From Azomonas tarimensis (GTDB taxonomy: Bacteria; Pseudomonadota; Gammaproteobacteria; Pseudomonadales; Pseudomonadaceae): DNA of 64,000 nt. Every line of letters starts with the position of its first letter. Within the stretch, counting starts at the first letter, position 1. The notes beneath the pieces are model-generated. The model had not been told where the DNA came from. It was given only the letters and a program-made list of their open reading frames with translations, and did not search any database. The translations under genes and the position numbers were made by a program. Location: positions 248,001-312,000 of the forward strand of contig NZ_JBHRXZ010000016.1 in NCBI RefSeq assembly GCF_042648805.1, written 5' to 3'. Positions 50,877 to 59,793 of this stretch are shown here, in pieces.

Positions 50877-51698
50877 CTAAAGCTGGCGTTCGACGCGCTT
50901 GGCGCTGTCCCAAAGGGCATCGAGCTCCGTCAGCGAAGTGTCCTCGATGGCTTTGCCTTCCCCGCGCAGCGCTTGCTCGATGAAGCGGAAGCGCCGCTCG
51001 AACTTGCCATTGGCCTGGCGCAGGCTGGCCTCGGGATCGAGCCGCAGGTGGCGGGCCAGGTTGACCACGACGAACAGCAGATCGCCGGTCTCGTCGTTGA
51101 TCGCTGAATCGTCGCCCGCCTCGATGGCCTCGCGCAGCTCGTCTAGTTCCTCACGCACCTTGTCCAACACCGGCCCGACGTCCGTCCAGTCGAAGCCGAC
51201 CTGGGCAGCACGGTTCTGCAGCTTGGCGGCACGGCTGAGGGCCGGCAAGGCGCCGGGCACATCGTCAAGCAGCGACAGCTGGCGGGGCGATGCGGCCTTC
51301 TCGGCTCGCTCTTCGGCTTTGATCTCTTCCCAGCGCCGCTTGACTTGATGCTCGTCCAGACGTGGCTGATCCAGAGAGCCATAGAGGTCCCCATCAGGAA
51401 AAACATGGGGATGGCGCCGGACGAGCTTGCGGGTGATGCCGTCGACCACCGCGGCAAAGTCGAAGCGACCCTCCTCCCGGCCCAACTGGCTGTAATAGAC
51501 AATCTGGAACAGCAGGTCACCGAGCTCCCCTGCCAGGTGATCGAAATCGCCGCGCTCGATGGCATCGGCCACTTCGTAAGCCTCTTCCAGGGTATGCGGC
51601 ACGATGCTGGCGTAATCCTGTTTGAGATCCCAGGGACAGCCGTACTCGGGATCGCGCAGGCGAGCCATCAGGTGCAGCAGGTCGTCGAGCTGGTACAT
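50877..51698 (-). CDS. mazG: Nucleoside triphosphate pyrophosphohydrolase MazG
   Basis: A 273-residue protein with two MazG domains. The N-terminal domain has CPWDLKQDY and EEAYEVADAIE, the C-terminal one REELDELREAIEAGDD and NDETGDLLF, with the E-E-x-x-E/D metal-binding sets. MazG hydrolyses nucleoside triphosphates to monophosphates and clears aberrant or (p)ppGpp-related nucleotides. The start at 51698 gives the usual MYQLDDLLHLM opening. relA lies about 1 kb upstream on the same strand, a common neighbourhood for mazG. Confidence 0.92.
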   Translation of the reverse strand: MYQLDDLLHLMARLRDPEYGCPWDLKQDYASIVPHTLEEAYEVADAIERGDFDHLAGELGDLLFQIVYYSQLGREEGRFDFAAVVDGITRKLVRRHPHVFPDGDLYGSLDQPRLDEHQVKRRWEEIKAEERAEKAASPRQLSLLDDVPGALPALSRAAKLQNRAAQVGFDWTDVGPVLDKVREELDELREAIEAGDDSAINDETGDLLFVVVNLARHLRLDPEASLRQANGKFERRFRFIEQALRGEGKAIEDTSLTELDALWDSAKRVERQL

Positions 51699-51736
51699 GG
51701 CATCTCCGGGCGGCATGTCGGGCCACCGAGCATACC

Positions 51737-52534
51737 CTATCCGCGCAGCGCATCCCGGTGCTCGGGCAGCATGCCCAGACGTTTCCAGCGGGGCAGTACC
51801 AGCCGCTCGAAGCACTCCAGGCGACGCATCGCATCCTCATCCATGCTGATCTCGAAACCGCTCAGGAGGATCTGCACCATTTCCTCCATCAGTTGGCCTT
51901 CGACATCGGGACAGCGCTGCAGCACCAGCATCGCCGCCATCTGCAGAGGGTCGGCCGGCAGCGGCGCGCCCAGTCCGGGCGCGGCCAGGAAGGCATAGGG
52001 CTCACCGCGCAAGGCATGCTCGGCAATGATCCCGTTGAGAGTCCGGCAGCGCTCCATCGCCAGCGAATCCACGGGCAATGGCGTGTCGTCAGTGCAAGGC
52101 GAAACCTTGCTGGCGTCGAGCATCTGGCCGCCCGGCTTGAGCCAGCGGCGCACGCAGCGCTGCACCGCCCGGCGGGCCGCGCCGCTGTCAGGCATCCGTC
52201 CCTTCTGAACGATGAGGAAGTCATGTAGAGGACCACGCATGCAAGTGCCCTGCGCCAGGTTCTCGAACTCTGCGCGGATGAAGATCACGTTGTTCACCCC
52301 GGCCGCCTCCGCCAGGCGGCGGCCCCGACCGATCCTCCCGGCATCCGGGTCGATGATGATGAACCGATCACGGGGATAGACGGCCGCATTGATCACGGCG
52401 CCAAGGCCAGTGCCGCAGCCCAGTTCGCACCATGAGCGACTCTGCACGCCATTGGCCTCTCCATGTGCGGAGACGATGGCGGGAAGCGAGATGGGTGGAT
52501 ATTCGACGAGTTCCGGGAAGATGCGCATGAGCAT
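51737..52534 (-). CDS. Methyltransferase-like protein, Fur-box promoter
   Basis: A 265-residue protein with a Rossmann SAM-binding motif near residues 36-47 (WCELGCGTGLGAV) and an acidic strand end (FIIIDPDAG). The rest has no assigned family, so the methyl acceptor is unknown and activity is unproven. A near-perfect Fur box about 100-130 bp upstream indicates control by iron. mazG follows 38 bp after its stop, with no clear terminator between them, so mazG may be cotranscribed with it. Confidence 0.75.
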   Translation of the reverse strand: MLMRIFPELVEYPPISLPAIVSAHGEANGVQSRSWCELGCGTGLGAVINAAVYPRDRFIIIDPDAGRIGRGRRLAEAAGVNNVIFIRAEFENLAQGTCMRGPLHDFLIVQKGRMPDSGAARRAVQRCVRRWLKPGGQMLDASKVSPCTDDTPLPVDSLAMERCRTLNGIIAEHALRGEPYAFLAAPGLGAPLPADPLQMAAMLVLQRCPDVEGQLMEEMVQILLSGFEISMDEDAMRRLECFERLVLPRWKRLGMLPEHRDALRG

Positions 52535-52634
52535 GATCTGTCATCCTGATAGGCCCGCAGCCGAGCTGCCTGAGCGATAGCGTTGCGGTTTCTCAACGCC
52601 GCTGACGACCGGACGGCATACGCTCCCGGCACGC

Positions 52635-52663
52635 ACGCTAATGATAGTCATTATCATTAGCGT
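52635..52663 (-). promoter_or_regulatory. Fur box over a candidate promoter
   Basis: ACGCTAATGATA and TATCATTAGCGT form a perfect 12-bp inverted repeat around GTCAT. On the minus strand the core TGATAATGACTATCATTA matches the Fur consensus (GATAATGATAATCATTATC) at about 16 of 19 positions. TTTACA (about 52669-52664) and TATCAT (about 52647-52642) could be the -35 and -10, 16 bp apart, so Fur would block the promoter. Confidence 0.8.
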
Positions 52664-52721
52664 GTAAAGACCAACGCTCCCCATAATGCCGGACGGCACT
52701 CTATTTTGGATGGCGAGTAGT

Positions 52722-52749
52722 CGCGGCGGCGGGCATCCCCGCCGCCGCG
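52722..52749 (-). terminator. GC hairpin after relA
   Basis: A perfect 12-bp GC stem (CGCGGCGGCGGG pairing across a 4-base loop) begins 6 bases past the relA stop on the minus strand. No T run follows, so it may be a mRNA-end or stability hairpin rather than a classical terminator. Confidence 0.5.
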
Positions 52750-52755
52750 CTGCAT

Positions 52756-54999
52756 CTAGAGTGCGCGGTGGCGGCGCGCCTCGATGATGTTGGGTAGCTG
52801 CGAGATGCGTCCGAGCAGACGGCCAAGCGCGTCGAGACTGGGGATCTCGATGGTCAGGGCCATCTGCGCCGTGCTGTCTTCCTTGTTCGACCGGGTGTTG
52901 ACGGCCAGCACGTTGATCTTCTCGTTGAGCAGCACCTGGGAGACGTCGCGCAACAGCCCCGAGCGGTCGAAGGCGCGGATGGTGATCTGCACCGGGTAGA
53001 CCTTCTCCGGCACCGGGCCCCAGCTCACCTGGATCATCCGCTCCGGCTCGCGGCCTGTCAGTTGCAGCGCATTGCCACAGTCCTGCCGGTGAATGGTGAC
53101 GCCGCGACCAAGGGTGATGTAGCCGACGATCGGATCGCCAGGCAGCGGCTGGCAGCAGTTGGCCATCTGCGTCATCAGGTTGCCGACACCCTGGATCTGG
53201 ATGTCGTCGCGGCGACCGGGGCGCGCCACCGGGGCCGACTTGCGCGGGATGAGGTCCAACTGGTCTACGCCACGCTCCGGCTCGACCAGTTGCTGTGCCA
53301 GGTTGACCACCTGGGTCAGGCGCAGGTCGGCCGCGCCCAGGGCGGCGAACAGGTCTTCCGCAGTCTTGAGGTTCGCTTTTTCCGCCAAACGCTCGTAATC
53401 CACCGGCGGCATGTCGAGCCGCGCCAGCTCGCGCTCCAGCAGCGATTTGCCGGCGGCGACGTTCTGGTCACGCGCCTGCAGCTTGAACCAGTGAACAATC
53501 TTTGCCCGCGCCCGAGAGGTGGTGATGTAGCCCAGGTTGGAGTTGAGCCAGTCACGGCTCGGCGAACCCTGCTTGCTGGTGATGATTTCCACCTGCTCGC
53601 CGGTCTGCAGGCTGTAGTTCAGCGGGACGATACGCCCGTTGACCTTGGCGCCGCGGCAGTTGTGGCCGATCTCGGTGTGCACCCGATAGGCGAAGTCCAG
53701 CGGCGTCGCGCCCTTGGGCAGGTCGATGGCATGGCCGTCCGGGGTGAACACGTACACCCGGTCCGGCTCGATATCCACGCGCAGCTGCTCGGCCAGACCG
53801 CCGATGTCGCCGAGCTCCTCGTGCCATTCGAGCACCTGGCGCAGCCAGGAGATCTTTTCTTCGTAATGGTTGGAGCCGCTTTTGACGTCCGTACCCTTGT
53901 AGCGCCAGTGCGCGCAGACGCCAAGCTCGGCTTCCTCGTGCATCGCGTGGGTGCGAATCTGCACCTCCAGCACCTTGCCTTCGGGCCCGATCACCGCGGT
54001 GTGCAACGAGCGGTAGCCGTTCTCCTTGGGGTTGGCGATATAGTCGTCGAACTCCTTGGGAATGTGCCGCCACAGCGAGTGGACGATGCCAAGGGCGGTG
54101 TAGCAGTCGCGAACCTCGGGAACCAGCACGCGCACGGCGCGCACGTCATAGATCTGGCTGAACTGCAGGCCTTTCTTCTGCATCTTCCGCCAGATCGAAT
54201 AGATGTGCTTGGCCCGCCCGTTGATGTCGGCCTTGATCCCCGTCTCGCTGAGCGACTCGCGCAGCTGCTGCATCACGGTGTTGATGTAGAGCTCGCGATC
54301 GACTCGCCGCTCATGCAGCAGTTGGGCGATCTGCTTGTACTGCATGGGCTCGAGGTACCGAAACGAGAGATCCTCGAGTTCCCACTTGATATGGCCAATC
54401 CCGAGGCGATGGGCCAGCGGCGCGTAGATATCGAATACCTCGCGGGCGACCCGCCGACGCTTTTCCTCGTCGGCGCTCTTGACCGCACGGATGGCAATGG
54501 TGCGCTCGGCCAGCTTGATCAGTGCCACCCGCACGTCATCGACCATCGCCACCAGCATCCGGCGCAGGTTCTCGACCTGGACCTGGGTGCCGAGCACCAG
54601 CGACTCGCGGGGATTGATGCTGGCGCTGATGGCTGCCATGCGCAGCACGCCTTCGATCAGCTTGCCGACCACGTCGCCAAAGCGCGGCTGCACCTGGGAC
54701 AGCTGGATCTTGTCTTCGCGCACACCACGGTAGAGAACCGCCGCCACGAGGCTGTCCTGATCGAGCTTGAGATCGGCGAGGATCTCGGCAATCTCGAGCC
54801 CGGTCTGGAAGCTCGACGCCTCCCCCCAGGACGTGTCGGTGATCTTGGCATCAGCCTCGGCGCTGCGGGCAAGTTCGCACGCCTCCTTGAGGGCCGCGCG
54901 GTCCAACGCCGGGTCCATGCTCAGCACATGATCGAGCCAGCGCTCTAGGTCGATGCTGCCATCGGTGTTGACTGGCTGAAGCGCTCTAACCTGTACCAT
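52756..54999 (-). CDS. relA: GTP pyrophosphokinase RelA
   Basis: A 747-residue long RSH protein, close in size to E. coli RelA (744). The start at 54999 gives MVQVRALQPVNTDGS as in relatives. The N-terminal hydrolase domain is degenerate (YRGVREDKIQLSQ replaces the HDxxED metal site), as in RelA and unlike SpoT, so it should be a synthetase only. The synthetase domain shows DVRAVRVLVPEVRDCYTALG and NPKENGYRSLHTAVIG. TGS (about 405-465), a helical/zinc-finger region and a C-terminal ACT domain (about 660-745) follow. It makes (p)ppGpp in the stringent response. rlmD lies upstream in the same direction. Confidence 0.95.
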   Translation of the reverse strand: MVQVRALQPVNTDGSIDLERWLDHVLSMDPALDRAALKEACELARSAEADAKITDTSWGEASSFQTGLEIAEILADLKLDQDSLVAAVLYRGVREDKIQLSQVQPRFGDVVGKLIEGVLRMAAISASINPRESLVLGTQVQVENLRRMLVAMVDDVRVALIKLAERTIAIRAVKSADEEKRRRVAREVFDIYAPLAHRLGIGHIKWELEDLSFRYLEPMQYKQIAQLLHERRVDRELYINTVMQQLRESLSETGIKADINGRAKHIYSIWRKMQKKGLQFSQIYDVRAVRVLVPEVRDCYTALGIVHSLWRHIPKEFDDYIANPKENGYRSLHTAVIGPEGKVLEVQIRTHAMHEEAELGVCAHWRYKGTDVKSGSNHYEEKISWLRQVLEWHEELGDIGGLAEQLRVDIEPDRVYVFTPDGHAIDLPKGATPLDFAYRVHTEIGHNCRGAKVNGRIVPLNYSLQTGEQVEIITSKQGSPSRDWLNSNLGYITTSRARAKIVHWFKLQARDQNVAAGKSLLERELARLDMPPVDYERLAEKANLKTAEDLFAALGAADLRLTQVVNLAQQLVEPERGVDQLDLIPRKSAPVARPGRRDDIQIQGVGNLMTQMANCCQPLPGDPIVGYITLGRGVTIHRQDCGNALQLTGREPERMIQVSWGPVPEKVYPVQITIRAFDRSGLLRDVSQVLLNEKINVLAVNTRSNKEDSTAQMALTIEIPSLDALGRLLGRISQLPNIIEARRHRAL

Positions 55000-55081
55000 C
55001 CTTCTTCCCTCTGCGCAGTGCCTGCGCAAAAAACACCCGGCTCGTCGCCGTGTGATGACTCGCTGCCCTCAGGCAGCCGGC

Positions 55082-56434
55082 TTACATCTTTTCAAACAAA
55101 GCCATGGCTTCGACATGCGCCGTCTGCGGAAACATGTCCAGTACTCCTGCTCGCCGGAGTCGATACCCCTGACGGCCCAGTTCGACCGCATCCCGGGCGA
55201 GGGTCGCCGGGTTGCAAGAAACGTACAAAACCCGCCTGGCCGCTAGTGACTCGATTTGCCGCACGACTTCCAACGCCCCATCCCGCGGCGGATCCAGCAG
55301 CACCGCGGGAAAACCCTGGGCCGCCCATGGGGCGACGGCAAGCGGCTTCGACAGATCGGCCCGGTAAAAGTGCGCATTCGTCAGCCTGTTGTGCTCGGCA
55401 TTGGTGCGCGCCCGTGCCACCATGGCTTCCACGCCTTCTATTCCGACCACCGAGCCGGCCAATCGAGCCAGCGGCAGGGAGAAATTACCCACCCCGCAGA
55501 ACAAGTCCAGCACCGCCTCGTCCGGCTTCGGCGCCAGCCACTCGAGGGCCTGGGCGATCATGGCGTCATTCACCGGGGCGTTCACCTGAATGAAGTCGCC
55601 TGGTCGGTAATTCAACTCCAGACTCCAGGGCTCCAGGCGATAGGCCAGTCGCTGGGTGGAGTCGAAGCGTTCCGGCTCGCCGGCGCCCTGCAGCCAGAGC
55701 TGTGCGGCATGCGCCTGGCAGAAGTCCGTCAGGCGCTGGAGATCACCCGGTTGCAGCGGCTGCACATGCCTGACCAGCACGGCTTCGGCGGTACCGCTGA
55801 AAAGCTCCACATGACCGACGGCCCGGGGTTGTTGCAGCGACCGCAGCGTCGTCAGGAGCGACGGCAACAGACGTTGCAAAGGCTCTACCAGAACCGGGCA
55901 TTCGTCGATCGAGACGATGGTCTGGCTCGCCGACGCACGAAAGCCCAGGTCCAGCGCAGCTGTCTGCGAATTCCAGCGTACCGCCAGCCGAGCACGGCGT
56001 CGGTAGCCCAAGGCAGGGCCTGTCAGGGGCGCCGCCCAGGTTTCAGCTTCCAGGCCGGCGAAGCGCTGAAGCTGCTCGGCCAGGGTGCGCTGCTTCAGTG
56101 CCAGCTGATCTTCAGGGGACGCATGCTGGAGACTGCATCCCCCGCAAGTGCCGGCGTGCCTGCAGGCGGGGTCCTGCCGAGCGGGGCTGCTCGACTGCAC
56201 GCGCTCGGCCCGCGCCTCGACGATCTTGCCGCGCGCGGCGAGCACCCGCGCCTCGACTGCCTCGCCCGGCAGTGCGCCAGAGACAAACCAGGTCAGGCCG
56301 TCATGAAAGGCGATTCCACGCCCGTCGTGGGACAGCCGCTCGATCACCAACTGCTGTTTCTTGCCGGTCGGCACCCGCGTCACGCGCGCACCGCCACTGG
56401 GTTGCAAGCGCAGGCTTGAACCACGTCTGGCCAT
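55082..56434 (-). CDS. rlmD: 23S rRNA (uracil(1939)-C5)-methyltransferase RlmD
   Basis: A 450-residue SAM methyltransferase. An N-terminal TRAM domain (about 15-75) is followed by four Fe-S cluster Cys, seen in ACRHAGTCGGCSLQHA and later DECPVL. The SAM fold has VLDLFCGVGNFSLPLA. The catalytic Cys lies in LYVSCNPATLARD near the C-terminus. The enzyme methylates U1939 of 23S rRNA. It is upstream of relA on the same strand, with an 82-bp gap between the rlmD stop and the relA start. Confidence 0.94.
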   Translation of the reverse strand: MARRGSSLRLQPSGGARVTRVPTGKKQQLVIERLSHDGRGIAFHDGLTWFVSGALPGEAVEARVLAARGKIVEARAERVQSSSPARQDPACRHAGTCGGCSLQHASPEDQLALKQRTLAEQLQRFAGLEAETWAAPLTGPALGYRRRARLAVRWNSQTAALDLGFRASASQTIVSIDECPVLVEPLQRLLPSLLTTLRSLQQPRAVGHVELFSGTAEAVLVRHVQPLQPGDLQRLTDFCQAHAAQLWLQGAGEPERFDSTQRLAYRLEPWSLELNYRPGDFIQVNAPVNDAMIAQALEWLAPKPDEAVLDLFCGVGNFSLPLARLAGSVVGIEGVEAMVARARTNAEHNRLTNAHFYRADLSKPLAVAPWAAQGFPAVLLDPPRDGALEVVRQIESLAARRVLYVSCNPATLARDAVELGRQGYRLRRAGVLDMFPQTAHVEAMALFEKM

Positions 56435-56510
56435 TTCTTTACCTACCGGGGCGCACTGGTTGCAAGGACGCTCCGGAACGCAGGGCAGGCCGGAGCGACG
56501 GGTCTGGCTG

Positions 56511-57410
56511 TCATCTGGCGTCGTACACGCCAGTGGATAGATAGCGGTCGCCGCGGTCGCAGATGATCGCCACGATCACCGCATTCTCGACCTCCTGCGA
56601 CAGCCGCAAGGCCGCCGCCACGGCACCACCGGAGGACACGCCACAGAAGATGCCCTCCTCGCGCGCCATCCGCCGCATCACCTCTTCGGCTTCAGCCTGG
56701 GACATGTCCACCACTCGGTCGACCCGCTCGGACTGGAAGATCCTGGGCAGGTACTCCTCCGGCCAGCGACGGATACCAGGGATCGCCGCGCCTTCCATGG
56801 GCTGCAAGCCGATGATCTGCACCTCGGGGTTCTGTTCCTTGAGGTAGCGCGACACGCCCATGATGGTTCCGGTGGTGCCCATGGAGCTGACGAAATGGGT
56901 GATGGTGCCGCCAGTCTGCTGCCAGATCTCGGGGCCCGTGCCCTGGTAGTGGGCCTCCGGGTTGTCGCCATTGCCAAACTGGTCGAGCACCTTGCCGCGC
57001 CCCTGGGATTGCATCAGCAGGGCCAGGTCCCGTGCGCCCTCCATACCCTCCTCCTTGGAGACGAGGATGAGCTCGGCACCATAGGCGGTCATCGCCGCCT
57101 TGCGCTCGGCACTTGAGTTGTCCGGCATGATCAGGATCATCCGGTAGCCCTTGATCGCCGCAGCCATGGCCAGGGCGATACCGGTGTTGCCGGAGGTCGC
57201 CTCGATCAGGATATCGCCGGGCGCGATAGCACCGCGCGCCTCGGCCCGGGCGATCATCGACAGCGCCGGGCGATCCTTCACCGAGCCCGCCGGATTGTTG
57301 CCCTCGAGCTTCACCAGCAGGGTGTTGCTTGTCTGGCCGGGCAAACGCTGCAAACGAACCAGCGGAGTATTGCCAACGCAATCGGCAATCGTCGGATATG
57401 GGATGGTCAT
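56511..57410 (-). CDS. cysM: Cysteine synthase B
   Basis: A 299-residue PLP enzyme. The PLP lysine is in the NPAGSVKDRPAL motif. The TSGNTGIALA phosphate loop and the SSGGAVAAALRLS strand follow. The TIPYPTIADCVGNTPLVRLQ opening supports the start at 57410, and CysM rather than CysK is indicated by the length and residue pattern. It makes cysteine from O-acetylserine with sulfide or thiosulfate. It is transcribed toward rlmD, 76 bp away. A short gap separates it from uvrB. Confidence 0.93.
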   Translation of the reverse strand: MTIPYPTIADCVGNTPLVRLQRLPGQTSNTLLVKLEGNNPAGSVKDRPALSMIARAEARGAIAPGDILIEATSGNTGIALAMAAAIKGYRMILIMPDNSSAERKAAMTAYGAELILVSKEEGMEGARDLALLMQSQGRGKVLDQFGNGDNPEAHYQGTGPEIWQQTGGTITHFVSSMGTTGTIMGVSRYLKEQNPEVQIIGLQPMEGAAIPGIRRWPEEYLPRIFQSERVDRVVDMSQAEAEEVMRRMAREEGIFCGVSSGGAVAAALRLSQEVENAVIVAIICDRGDRYLSTGVYDAR

Positions 57411-57544
57411 GGCGCTTCTGTCCATTGAGCGGGATGAGGTTGCCATGATACCCCAACCCCGAGTAGCGGGCGCTTCCCCTCAGCCGGTCGGCGGTCGGTC
57501 CGCCACCAGCGGAACGCTCGGGTGAAGGATGCGACCAGCCTGCG

Positions 57545-59560
57545 CTACACCTGCAGCAGCTTCTCCCGAAGTCCCTGGATCTCGTCGCGAAGCTGGGCCG
57601 CCGCCTCGAATTCCAGGTCGCGCGCCATCTGCAGCATCTTCTCCTCGAGCACCCGGATGCGCTTGGTGATCTCGCTCGGCGAGCGCAGCTCCTGGGCGTA
57701 GCGTCCTGCCTCCTCAGCGGCCTTGGCCTGGGCCTTGCGCTTATTGCTTCGGGCGCCAGGCACGGTGGCCCCCTCGAGGATGTCCTGAACGTCCTTTTTC
57801 ACCCCCCGCGGCACTATCCCGTGCGCTTCGTTGAAGGCCACCTGCTTGACCCGCCGCCGTTCGGTCTCGTCGATCGCCCGTTGCATGGAGCCGGTGATGT
57901 TGTCGCCGTACAGGATGGCCTTGCCGTTGAGGTTGCGCGCGGCCCGGCCAATGGTCTGGATCAGCGAGCGCTCCGAACGCAGGAAGCCTTCCTTGTCCGC
58001 ATCAAGGATGGCCACCAGCGACACCTCGGGCATGTCCAGGCCCTCGCGCAGCAGGTTGATGCCCACCAGGACATCAAAGGTTCCAATGCGAAGATCGCGG
58101 ATGATCTCGACCCGCTCGACGGTATCGATATCGGAGTGCAGGTAGCGCACGCGGACGTCGTGGTCGCCAAGATAGTCGGTCAGGTCCTCGGCCATGCGCT
58201 TGGTCAGGGTGGTGACCAGCACCCGCTCTTCGCTGGCGACGCGCTTGCGGATCTCCGACAGCAGATCGTCCACCTGGGTGGTCGCCGGGCGCACTTCGAT
58301 ATCGGGGTCCACCAGACCTGTGGGGCGCACCACCTGCTCTATCACGCGCCCGGCGTGCTCCGCCTCGTAAGGGCCGGGCGTGGCTGAGACAAAGATGGCC
58401 TGGGGGCTGATCGCTTCCCACTCCTCGAAGCGCATCGGCCGGTTGTCCAGCGCCGAAGGTAGCCGGAATCCGTACTCCACCAGGGTTTCCTTGCGCGACC
58501 GATCGCCCTTGTACATGGCACCAACCTGCGGGACGGTCACGTGGGATTCGTCGATCACCAGCAGGGCGTTGGCCGGCAGATAGTCGTAGAGCGTCGGCGG
58601 CGGGTCGCCCGGGGTACGTCCGGACAGGTAGCGGGAGTAGTTCTCGATGCCGTTGCAGTAGCCCAGCTCGAGCATCATCTCCAGGTCGAAGCGGGTGCGC
58701 TGCTCCAGCCGCTGCGCCTCGACCAGCTTACCCTTTTCGCGCAGGTATTCGAGACGCTCGGCGAGCTCCCCCTTGATCGCCTCGATGGCATCGAGGATGG
58801 TTTCGCGAGGCGTGACGTAGTGGCTCTTGGGATAGAAGGTAAAGCGCGGCAGCTTGCGGATCACCTCGCCGGTCAGCGGATCGAAGGCGGCGATGCTTTC
58901 CACCTCGTCATCGAACAACTCCACGCGAATGGCTTCGAGGTCCGATTCGGCCGGGAAAACGTCAATCACGTCGCCGCGCACGCGGAAACTGGCGCGGGAA
59001 AAGTCCATGTCGTTGCGGGTGTATTGCAGTTCGGCCAGCCGGCGCAACAGCGCACGCTGGTCGATGCGGTCTCCACGGTCCAGGTGCAGCACCATCCTCA
59101 GGTAGCTGGACGGATCGCCCAGGCCGTAGATGCAGGACACCGTCGCCACGATGATCGCATCGGGTCGCTCCATGAGCGCCTTGGTCGCCGACAGCCGCAT
59201 CTGCTCGATGTGGTCGTTGATCGAGGCGTCCTTCTCGATGAAGGTATCCGAAGACGGCACATAGGCTTCGGGCTGGTAGTAATCGTAGTAGGAGACGAAG
59301 TACTCCACTGCGTTGTTCGGGAAGAACGCCTTGAATTCGCCATACAGCTGAGCCGCCAGGGTCTTGTTCGGTGCCAGTACCAGCGTCGGCCGTGCGACCT
59401 GGGCGATGACGTTGGCGATGCTGAAGGTCTTGCCGGAGCCAGTCACGCCAAGCAGAGTCTGGTGCGACAGGCCCGCCTCCAGACCTTCCACCATCCGCCG
59501 AATGGCTTCGGGCTGGTCGCCCGCCGGCTTGAAGCGCGTCACCAGCTGGAATTCGGACAT
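57545..59560 (-). CDS. uvrB: Excinuclease ABC subunit UvrB
   Basis: A 671-residue helicase-like nucleotide excision repair protein, close to the E. coli length of 673. The start MSEFQLVTRFKPAGDQPEAI supports 59560. Walker A is LLGVTGSGKT; the beta-hairpin YYDYYQPEAYVPSSDTF clamps DNA; DESHV is the Walker B region. Helicase motifs follow and a C-terminal UVR domain (MARDLEFEAAAQLRDEIQ) binds UvrC. The gene is divergent from the aminotransferase gene. A CTG-N9-CAG site in the gap has one base too few for a canonical LexA box. Confidence 0.95.
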   Translation of the reverse strand: MSEFQLVTRFKPAGDQPEAIRRMVEGLEAGLSHQTLLGVTGSGKTFSIANVIAQVARPTLVLAPNKTLAAQLYGEFKAFFPNNAVEYFVSYYDYYQPEAYVPSSDTFIEKDASINDHIEQMRLSATKALMERPDAIIVATVSCIYGLGDPSSYLRMVLHLDRGDRIDQRALLRRLAELQYTRNDMDFSRASFRVRGDVIDVFPAESDLEAIRVELFDDEVESIAAFDPLTGEVIRKLPRFTFYPKSHYVTPRETILDAIEAIKGELAERLEYLREKGKLVEAQRLEQRTRFDLEMMLELGYCNGIENYSRYLSGRTPGDPPPTLYDYLPANALLVIDESHVTVPQVGAMYKGDRSRKETLVEYGFRLPSALDNRPMRFEEWEAISPQAIFVSATPGPYEAEHAGRVIEQVVRPTGLVDPDIEVRPATTQVDDLLSEIRKRVASEERVLVTTLTKRMAEDLTDYLGDHDVRVRYLHSDIDTVERVEIIRDLRIGTFDVLVGINLLREGLDMPEVSLVAILDADKEGFLRSERSLIQTIGRAARNLNGKAILYGDNITGSMQRAIDETERRRVKQVAFNEAHGIVPRGVKKDVQDILEGATVPGARSNKRKAQAKAAEEAGRYAQELRSPSEITKRIRVLEEKMLQMARDLEFEAAAQLRDEIQGLREKLLQV

Positions 59561-59704
59561 AAAGGCCTCTCTGTCAGTACTGTTGCTCGGACAGCTGTCA
59601 TGGAAAGTCGTTGACCCGTGCCGACGCACTGCAACCCGTCGACCGGCGCAAAAAAAGCCCGAGTTCACGCCTGTGCAGTATCGCCCCGATCTGGACTAGG
59701 CCGC

Positions 59705-59710
59705 TATACT
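59705..59710 (+). promoter_or_regulatory. Candidate -10 of the tyrB-like gene
   Basis: TATACT lies 84 bp before the aminotransferase ATG. A good -35 is not seen at 16-18 bp upstream, so this is only a candidate. Confidence 0.35.
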
Positions 59711-59793
59711 ACCGCCCCATTTGCACGACCGCCCCTGAGCCGTTCCGGCGACGGGCGCCCACCCTTCTCTTACCTCACTTTCGAGCCTCCACC

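Noticed and set aside
53062..54948. 628-residue plus-strand frame opposite relA
   Set aside because: Antisense shadow of relA with His/Gln/Asp-rich low-complexity composition.
59580..59594. LexA-like CTG-N9-CAG upstream of uvrB
   Set aside because: Spacing is one base short of the CTG-N10-CAG consensus and the flanks do not match, so I do not call it an SOS box.
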